Positions 1-5,300 of a stretch of 7,065 bases of DNA are shown here, in pieces; position 1 is the stretch's first letter; every line of letters starts with the position of its first letter. A program made the position numbers and the translations under genes. Under the pieces are notes generated by a model. The model searched no databases. It saw only the letters and a list, made by a program, of their open reading frames with translations, and was not told where the DNA came from. This stretch comes from CAYMDD01 sp964409675 (lineage in GTDB: Bacteria; Pseudomonadota; Alphaproteobacteria; Rickettsiales; SXRF01): the NCBI GenBank assembly GCA_964409675.1, contig CAYPEF010000112.1, positions 1 through 7,065 of the forward strand. The letters are read 5' to 3'.

Positions 1-90
1 CCGCCTGCCACGGGGAACGGGTGAAGCGGCAGGTAACAGCGTCGCAGGCCCAAGCGTTGAACACAAAACCTCGCGCCCGTCCACCTTCCA

Positions 91-104
91 AAGGCCATGG
101 CCTT
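91..104. repeat. Perfect 14-bp palindrome
   Basis: AAGGCCATGGCCTT equals its own reverse complement and is flanked by non-matching bases. It lies 11 bases before the C/G-rich stem at 116-135 and may form the left end of the same repeat unit. It has no loop, so it fits a dimeric protein site or part of a repetitive element better than an RNA hairpin. The function is unknown. Confidence 0.6.
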
Positions 105-115
105 CTCTCTCCTAC

Positions 116-135
116 TCCCCCCGCCTGCGGGGGGA
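116..135. repeat. C/G-rich inverted repeat (REP-like)
   Basis: The arms TCCCCCCGC (116-124) and GCGGGGGGA (127-135) pair perfectly around the two bases CT. The plus strand continues ATTTAGGGGG, so no T-run follows the stem on either strand and it does not look like an intrinsic terminator. Its layout of a C-run, GC, two bases, GC and a G-run is the same as in the stem at 247-268, which suggests two members of one extragenic palindrome family. That membership is inferred from only two copies. Confidence 0.6.
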
Positions 136-246
136 TTTAGGGGGAAATACGCATTATCAACAAATGCAGGGGGATTATATCTTCCTATGCCGGTGCAGTG
201 ATTCCTATTTCGCCCCCCGAGCAAGCGGTGAGATTCCTCCTCCCTG

Positions 247-268
247 CCTCCCCCGCAAGCGGGGGAGG
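247..268. repeat. C/G-rich inverted repeat (REP-like), second copy
   Basis: The arms CCTCCCCCGC (247-256) and GCGGGGGAGG (259-268) pair perfectly around AA; in RNA this would be a 9-bp stem with a CAAG loop. It lies 52 bases past the stop codon of ydbL in the direction of transcription. No T-run follows it on the minus strand (the bases after it read GCAGGGAGGAGG), so it is more likely to protect an mRNA 3' end, or to be an extragenic palindrome, than to be an intrinsic terminator. It shares its core design with the stem at 116-135. Confidence 0.65.
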
Positions 269-283
269 TGAAAGTACACCCTC

Positions 284-297
284 CCTGCGCCCGCAGG
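284..297. repeat. Short inverted repeat after ydbL
   Basis: CCTGCG (284-289) and CGCAGG (292-297) pair around CC. This is the first secondary-structure element met after the ydbL stop codon, 22 bases past it. With the larger stem at 247-268 it forms a tandem pair of hairpins at the 3' end of the operon. No uridine tract is present, so I do not call it a terminator. Confidence 0.4.
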
Positions 298-319
298 CAT
301 GAGGGACATTCGCGTTTCC

Positions 320-652
320 CTATTTCTGCTTCCAGCTGCCGCCGGCATCCTGATAGTAACTTCCCGGCTCCAGCTGCTGGGCAATCTGGCCGCTGGCGAG
401 TTTGGCCACCACGTCGACCGGCTGGCCGTTGCCTTGGGAAATTTTCGCGTATTCGGCGCGGCGCTTGGCGTTGACGTCCGCCACCAGCTGCTGCACGTCC
501 GGCGTGCTGGCGCGGGCGATGGCGTAGCCATTATTGCCTTCGCCGACCTGGCCGGAGATGCGTGCCTGCTGCAGGCTTAAAGCGAAGGCGGGCAGAGCAA
601 GCAGGCTCAGCAGCGCGGCAAGGGCAATGGGGCGAAAAGGTGAGTTTTTCAT
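320..652 (-). CDS. ydbL: YdbL family protein (DUF1318), periplasmic partner of the YdbH-YnbE bridge
   Basis: This 110-residue protein closely follows the E. coli YdbL pattern from memory: a signal peptide, then [AS]LxxAR near the mature N-terminus, a G-x-VGE segment, LVADVNAKRRAEY (LVADINAERKASY in E. coli), a V-DVVAKLA segment, and a C-terminal PG-Y-Q-x-x-G-x-W-x-x-K. Residues 1-24 form a Sec signal peptide with basic residues at 2 and 7, a hydrophobic core at 9-20 and a PAFA cleavage site before L25. Mature length is about 86 residues, and total length is near the E. coli protein. The ATG at 652 is preceded by AAGGA at a 7-base spacing. It is the last gene of the ydbH-ynbE-ydbL operon. In E. 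coli, YdbL modulates the YdbH-YnbE complex in the periplasm, probably by limiting YnbE self-assembly; the same role here is inferred from family and context. Confidence 0.93.
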   Translation of the reverse strand: MKNSPFRPIALAALLSLLALPAFALSLQQARISGQVGEGNNGYAIARASTPDVQQLVADVNAKRRAEYAKISQGNGQPVDVVAKLASGQIAQQLEPGSYYQDAGGSWKQK

Positions 653-659
653 ATCGTAT

Positions 660-664
660 TCCTT
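660..664 (-). promoter_or_regulatory. Shine-Dalgarno of ydbL, overlapping the ynbE stop
   Basis: Read on the minus strand the junction is TAAGGAATACGATATG. The AAGGA shares its two A bases with the TAA stop of ynbE and sits 7 bases before the ydbL ATG. This fixes the ydbL start at 652 and suggests that ribosomes ending ynbE promote ydbL translation. Confidence 0.85.
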
Positions 665-839
665 AGAAAATATCCGGGTTCTTGGCGATGGCCTGCTGCA
701 CGTCCTTCTCGATTTCCACTTTAATGTGGTGCTCTATATTGACGTTGAGATTAATCTCAATCGGCTTATCGGGCGTCTGCACCTGCACGGTGGGGGAGCA
801 GGCGGCGAGGAAGGGCAGCAGGGCAAGCGCGTATCTCAT
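663..839 (-). CDS. ynbE: YnbE family small outer-membrane lipoprotein
   Basis: This 58-residue reading frame starts at the ATG at 839 and ends with TAA at 663-665. Residues 1-13 form a short signal peptide that ends in the lipobox LAAC, so Cys14 should be lipidated. Ser15 follows it, which under the E. coli Lol rule sends the lipoprotein to the outer membrane. The mature part has the YnbE signature: a PDKPIEINLNVNIEHHIKVE stretch (residues 23-42) with alternating hydrophobic residues typical of one long beta strand, then a short helix-like tail ending KNPDIF. E. coli YnbE has the equivalent PITINMNVKIEHEI segment and similar length (about 61). In E. coli, YnbE binds the C-terminal end of YdbH and extends its lipid-carrying groove to the outer membrane. 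The start overlaps the ydbH stop as ATGA, and AAGGA lies 6 bases upstream. Genes this short are easily missed by automatic calling. Confidence 0.94.
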   Translation of the reverse strand: MRYALALLPFLAACSPTVQVQTPDKPIEINLNVNIEHHIKVEIEKDVQQAIAKNPDIF

Positions 840-2224
840 TTCGTTTCCTTCGCGTTCAGTAATTGCTTCGGGTCGCTCAGCGGCAGCAGGCTTTGCTTCA
901 GCAGCGGCAGCAGATCGCCGGTCAGGTTCACGGTGAGCTTCACGCGCTTGCCGTCCCAGGCGTCGGGGCTGAAGCCTTCTACCGTCATCTTCGCCGAGGG
1001 GTTATTCTCTGCGTCCGATGATACATGAATTTTCAAGGCAGAATAATGAAAATTCTGTAATGCGCGCTTCACCATGTCCAACTGGTCATTGCCGCCGGCG
1101 GGCAGTGCGTCGCCGGAAAGGGCAATCACGCCTTCGCCTTCGGCGCTTGCTTCACCGTCTTCCAGCCGGATGATATTGCCCGGCAGGATGCGCAACGGAA
1201 ACAGACCGCTGATGCTGCCGGTACCGCTGATCTTGCCCTCGCCAATCATGGTAAATAATTCCGCCAGACCGACATGGCTGACCTGTACCGGTAAGGCAAT
1301 CTCGCCGCCGCTGAGCGGAATCCGCGCCGACTCCACCGCCACCGTGCCGCCCGCCCAAGGGAAGGAAAGGCCGCGCAGGTTTACTGCGCCTTTGCCGGGT
1401 GCATCCAACGGTGCATTCAGTGAAAAACCACCAACCCATGCCTTGGCGGCATCCGCCAGCGTCCCTTGCGCGGTAAGCGCGGAAGCATTGGCACTGAAGC
1501 GGGAGGCGAGGGTAAGCGGCGGCACCGGCTGCGGCAGGCCGCTTGCCGCCAGGGCTTGCGCCTTGAGCGTACCTTGCCAGCCTTTCTCCTCTAGTTGCGC
1601 TGCAAAAGAAATCGGGCCGCTGGTAAGTCCATACGGCTTGGCGTCCAGCCGCAAGGATGGGCTGGCAATGGCAAGTACGGGCGCGTCTTTTGCGGTGAAT
1701 TCCAGCGTAAAGGGTAGCGTAAGCGTAGCGCCGGTCATATCTACATTGAGCATTCCGCCGGTGAGGGTGATATGCTCCGGCAGCAGCGCTTTCAGCGTTT
1801 CCGCATCGAAAGCCGGGAAGGGCTCGCCGCTGGCAGGTGCATCCATCCGCGCCTCCAGCCCGCCGATCTGCCAGCGCCCGGCGGTCTGGTAGATATGCAC
1901 CGTAACGCCTTCCAGCGAAAGCGCATCAATCTTCTTATCCGCCAGCCCGGACAGGCGGTAACGCACCACCGCGCGGCCAATGGTGAACGCATGTTCCTTG
2001 CCAATGCTGATCTGGCTCAGCACGGCCTCCTGCTCATTCAGCGTCTCTACCCGTAGGGACGTCACCTCCAGCCCTTGCGCCTGAAGCGCGGCGGTGATGC
2101 GTGCGGCAGCAGCACTCTGGTAGGGCAGGTGCGGCCAGAGCAGCGCCAGTGCCGCCAGCACCAGTATCAGCACGGTGAGGAAGAGGCTTACGCGGAGCAA
2201 ATGCTTTCGTTTTTCCATCTGCAT
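836..2224 (-). CDS. ydbH: YdbH family AsmA-like intermembrane phospholipid transport protein (short form)
   Basis: The protein has 462 residues. Basic residues at 5-8 precede one membrane helix at about 12-30, giving an inner-membrane anchor with the rest in the periplasm. The body is a series of short alternating beta stretches, as expected of the AsmA-like groove ('dicarboxylate transport'/YdbH C-terminal family). The family C-terminus is recognisable: ISGTGSISGLFPLRI (about 332-346), an LEDGEASAEGEGVI segment, LQNFHYSALKI (about 389-399) and a final KLTVNLTGDLLPLL. E. coli YdbH, one of three AsmA-like proteins (with TamB and YhdP) that move phospholipid to the outer membrane, has about 880 residues, so this one is roughly half as long but keeps both the anchor and the partner-binding end. 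Two ATGs compete: 2224, with no clear ribosome site, and 2218 (Met3), with GGA 5 bases upstream; the difference is two residues. It overlaps ynbE by 4 bases. Identification is strong because of the operon; the transport role is inferred from E. coli. Confidence 0.9.
   Translation of the reverse strand: MQMEKRKHLLRVSLFLTVLILVLAALALLWPHLPYQSAAAARITAALQAQGLEVTSLRVETLNEQEAVLSQISIGKEHAFTIGRAVVRYRLSGLADKKIDALSLEGVTVHIYQTAGRWQIGGLEARMDAPASGEPFPAFDAETLKALLPEHITLTGGMLNVDMTGATLTLPFTLEFTAKDAPVLAIASPSLRLDAKPYGLTSGPISFAAQLEEKGWQGTLKAQALAASGLPQPVPPLTLASRFSANASALTAQGTLADAAKAWVGGFSLNAPLDAPGKGAVNLRGLSFPWAGGTVAVESARIPLSGGEIALPVQVSHVGLAELFTMIGEGKISGTGSISGLFPLRILPGNIIRLEDGEASAEGEGVIALSGDALPAGGNDQLDMVKRALQNFHYSALKIHVSSDAENNPSAKMTVEGFSPDAWDGKRVKLTVNLTGDLLPLLKQSLLPLSDPKQLLNAKETK
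846..850 (-). promoter_or_regulatory. Shine-Dalgarno of ynbE inside the ydbH 3' end
   Basis: On the minus strand GAAGGAAACGAAATGA places AAGGA 6 bases before the ynbE ATG. It lies within the last codons of ydbH. Together with the ATGA overlap it supports coupled translation of the membrane anchor and its lipoprotein partner. Confidence 0.85.
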
Positions 2225-2250
2225 CCGATAGCACGGCTGGCATTAAACCG

Positions 2251-2259
2251 ATAGGGGGA
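2251..2259 (-). repeat. TCCCCCTAT element, ydbH-facing copy
   Basis: The plus strand reads ATAGGGGGA, so the minus strand reads TCCCCCTAT towards ydbH. Its end lies 26 bases before the ATG at 2224 and 32 before the ATG at 2218. It is the exact inverted partner of the copy at 2318-2326, with 58 bases between them. It could be an operator half, a shared promoter element or chance. Confidence 0.45.
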
Positions 2260-2317
2260 AGGCTTTCGGAACCAGTTGAAAACGGCATGATTTAGGATTA
2301 AGAAGAAACCATTCATC

Positions 2318-2326
2318 TCCCCCTAT
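2318..2326 (+). repeat. TCCCCCTAT element, macroglobulin-facing copy
   Basis: TCCCCCTAT ends 22 bases before the ATG at 2349 and runs into ATATT, forming a TATA-like stretch. Orientation and distance relative to the start codon resemble those of the copy at 2251-2259 on the other strand. The role is unproven. Confidence 0.45.
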
Positions 2327-2337
2327 ATATTCACCGA

Positions 2338-2342
2338 AAGGA
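2338..2342 (+). promoter_or_regulatory. Shine-Dalgarno of the macroglobulin gene
   Basis: AAGGA (within GAAAGGA) lies 6 bases before the ATG at 2349. No other start codon occurs between the in-frame TGA at 2277-2279 and this ATG, so the start is well supported. Confidence 0.85.
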
Positions 2343-2348
2343 TACGGT

Positions 2349-5300
2349 ATGAAACAGCGCGTTGCCCTCGGGTATCTGGCGGCCTGTTTTCTGCTGACCA
2401 CCACGGCGCACGCGGCGTTTGATTCCGTCACGGCAGCGCAGGCGAAGGATCTGCGCATCATCCGCATTACCCCGGAAGGGGAGGACGTGCCGGCGGGCAA
2501 GCAGATCGTCATCCAGTTCAACCGCCCGGTGGTGCCGATTGGGAAAATGGAGCGCTCTAGCGCTGAAATCCCAGTGAAAATCATGCCGGAGCTGCCTTGC
2601 GAATGGCGCTGGATCAACACCAGCGCGCTGGCCTGCAACCTGCCGGACAAGCAGCCCTTGCAGGAAGCCACTAAATACACGCTGGACATGACCCCCGGCC
2701 TTGCCGCCGAGGATGGGGCGAAAATCCCGGAAGCCTATCATCACCAGTTCATCACCGAGCGCCCAGGCGTGCGCTACAAGGAATTCCGCCAGTGGAAATC
2801 CCCCGGCCTGCCGGTGCTGCGCCTGACATTTAACCAGCCGGTCAGCCAGGAATCGGTGGAGGAGCATCTCTACCTCGCCGTGGGTGATGACGGCAAGCGC
2901 ACCACCCTCAAAGCCAGCCCCGACCCTAATGACAGCACGCCGCCAGAATTCATCCCGGTGCCGGGCGAGAATTACGCGCTGAAATTCCCCAAGCAGAAAC
3001 CGCAGAAAAGCGACGACCAGGCGCGCAAGTCTAATGGCGTCGAAGCCCGCCGCGTCTGGCTGGTGGAGCCGGTGCGCGAGCTGCCGCTCGATACCCATGC
3101 AGTGCTGAAAGTGGAAGCAGGCCTTGCCTCTGCGCTCGGCCCGGAGAAGGGCGTGGCGAAAGAAGATGTGGTGGCGTTTGACACCTACCCTGCCTTCACC
3201 TTCCTTGGCATTCGCTGCGGCGATAATAATGGAAATGAACTCTCCATCGCTGCGCCGGAAGACACAGGCAACGGCAAATGCAACCCAATGAGTCCGGTTT
3301 ACCTCACCTTCAGCGCGCCGGTAGAGCGGGTGGACGTGGGCAGGAGCATGCGCTTTACTCCTGACATCAAGGGCTGGTTCAAGCAGCCGGAGGCCGAAGA
3401 AGGCGACGCACCGGAGGAGGGCGAAGCTGTTGAATCGCACATCTCCTACCAGCTGCAGCGCCCGCATGAGAAGGGAAAAACCTATGAAGTCTGGCTGCCG
3501 GCGGGGCTGAAGGCGGCGCAGGAATACCATATGGCTTCCCGCGCGGCGGAGATGAATTTCTTCGAGCGGCTCTTGCACTGGTTCACCTCGCTCTTCGGCA
3601 AGACCAACCCGGTTGAACTGCAGGACGTATTTGGGCGTGAGTTGAATAAGCCCATTTCGCTGAGCTTCGCCACCGACCACCGCATTCCCAATTTCGAGCT
3701 GGTGCATAACGACGCGGTGATCGAGAAAAACACCGATAGCGAAGTGCCGTTGTATGTGAATAACCTGGAGAATTTCAGCCTCGCCTACCGCCGCCTGACG
3801 CTCGCGGGCGCGGATAGCGGCAGCGTCACCACGCCGGTGGCCAAGGTGCCGGACATCCAGTTCGCCGTGCCGCTGGGCGTGCGCCAGATGCTTGGCGGCA
3901 AGTCCGGCGCGTTGTACGGCCATCTTGCCACTGAGCCGTATGTCAGGGACAAAAATGATAATGTTCGCCGTATATTTGCACAGGTGACGCCGTGGCAGGT
4001 GCATCTGAAACTGGGCCATTTCAACAGCATTGCCTGGGTGACCGACCTTGCTACCGGCGCATTGGTGGAAGGCGCGAAAGTCAGCATTTATAAAGATACG
4101 CTCACCAGCCTTTCCGCCACCGCCAGGCCGAATGCGGAAGCAGTAACGGATAAAAACGGCGTCGCTGCGCTGCCCGGCACCGACACGCTCGACCCTGCCA
4201 TCGACTATACTGGCTATAACCGTTATGAAGACAGCGCCGAGCGCTATTTCCTGCGCGTCTCCAAAGGCGAGGACATGGCGCTGCTGCCGCTCTCCTACGC
4301 CTATATGATCGACTCCTACCGCTCCTCGGGCAGCGAATATATCTACCCCAGCAATGAAAAGCGCTTCGGCCACATGCAGGCCTGGGGCACCACCGCGCAG
4401 GGCATCTATCGCGCCGGGGATACGATTCAGTACAAGATTTACGTGCGCAACCAGAACGTAAACGGCTTCACTCCGCCGCCGCTTACCGGCTATTCGCTCA
4501 AAATCACCGATCCCACCGGCAAGGATGTCTATACGCAGGAGAATATCACCCTCTCCGCCTTCGGCGGCATTGCCGGGGAATTTGCCGTGCCGAAGGAAGG
4601 CGCAGTCGGCTGGTATCAGTTCACGCTCACTGCCAACCCGGACGGCGCGCCCGAGCCGCGCATGCTGGAGCCGATGCGCGTGCTGGTCAGCGATTTCACC
4701 CCCGCGCCGTTCCGCGTATCCGGACAGATCAGCGGCGATTTATTCCATGCCGGCGAGCAGGTGCAGGTAACCACCCGCGCCGAGCTGCATTCCGGCGGTG
4801 CATACGGGGAGGCCGCAGCGCGCGTCACCGCCATGCTGCAAAGCCTGCCCTTTACCTCTAAGCACCCGCTGGCACAGGGCTTTCGGTTCGATTCCTTTAC
4901 CGATGCTTCCTCGCAGCAGATTTTCCAGCAGACCGCGCAGCTTAATGACAAGGGCGAGCTGAGCGAGAGCTTCTCCACTGGCGAGCCGGGTGTGGTCTAT
5001 GGCAGGCTGATGGTGGAAAGCGCCGTGCAGGACGAGCGCGGTAAATTCATCACCGCCCAGAACACCGCCGACTATGCGGGCGTGGACCGGCTGGTGGGCC
5101 TGAAAAGCCGCGACTGGCTGCTGCAAACCGGCAAGCCCGCCACTATTGATACGCTGGTAGTAGATGAGCGCGGCACTCCCGCCAAGGGCACAGAGGTGAC
5201 GGTCAAGATTGAGCGCAAGCAAAGCACCTCCGCGCGCGTCAAGGGCGCGGGCAATGCTTACCTTAGCGAATACCAGACCCAATGGGTGCCCGCCGGGGAA

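Larger units (their letters stand above)
1..319. other. Gene-poor left edge with palindrome cluster; possible tail of an unknown gene
   Basis: No recognisable gene lies between the left edge and the stop codon of ydbL. One plus-strand frame is open from base 3 to a TAG at 138-140 (45 codons). Its first 30 codons have GC-leaning third positions and encode a basic, proline-rich stretch (RVKRQVTASQAQALNTK and onwards), so it could be the C-terminus of a gene entering from the left; its last third would be translated palindrome. The minus strand is also open in all frames from 1 to 111, so direction cannot be settled from the sequence. Bases 136-210 are more AT-rich and repeat the word AGGGGGATT in approximate form. 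I recognise no protein family here. Confidence 0.4.
2225..2348. promoter_or_regulatory. Divergent promoter region between ydbH and the macroglobulin gene
   Basis: These 124 bases separate two oppositely directed genes and must hold both promoters unless transcription enters from elsewhere. They are more AT-rich than the flanking genes. On the plus strand TATATA/TATATT at 2324-2331 resembles a -10 box, but a start there would leave almost no leader before the ribosome site. TTGAAA at 2276-2281 is a good -35 match with only poor -10 candidates (near 2297-2303) behind it. On the minus strand TTTAAT (2247-2242) is a possible -10 with a weak TTCCGA -35. I do not assign exact promoters. Confidence 0.5.

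Noticed and set aside
247..268. Rho-independent terminator for the operon
   Set aside because: The stem is strong, but no T-run follows it on the minus strand, and none follows the stem at 284-297 either.
116..268. CRISPR-like repeats
   Set aside because: The two C/G-rich stems differ in arms and flanks, occur only twice and have no regular spacing.
534..1028. A 164-codon plus-strand frame spanning the ydbL start, all of ynbE and the ydbH end
   Set aside because: Three real genes with good ribosome sites and family matches lie opposite; the frame has no family pattern.
1074..1892. A 272-codon open frame on the plus strand opposite ydbH
   Set aside because: It is antisense to the well-supported ydbH and rich in Ser, Pro and Ala without any family signature.
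2324..2331. TATATATT as the -10 box of the macroglobulin promoter
   Set aside because: It would place the transcript start at or inside the ribosome site, and no -35 lies at the right distance; mentioned only as a weak candidate.
2376..2387. Lipobox LAAC making the macroglobulin a lipoprotein
   Set aside because: The Cys is only at residue 13, with hydrophobic residues continuing after it, and a better Sec/SPI site follows at TAHA/A; kept as a question, not as a call.
2331..4373. A 680-codon open frame on the minus strand opposite the macroglobulin gene
   Set aside because: It lies wholly antisense to a gene with clear domains and motifs, its translation is rich in Arg, His and Ala without a family pattern, and long antisense frames are common in GC-rich genes with biased third positions.
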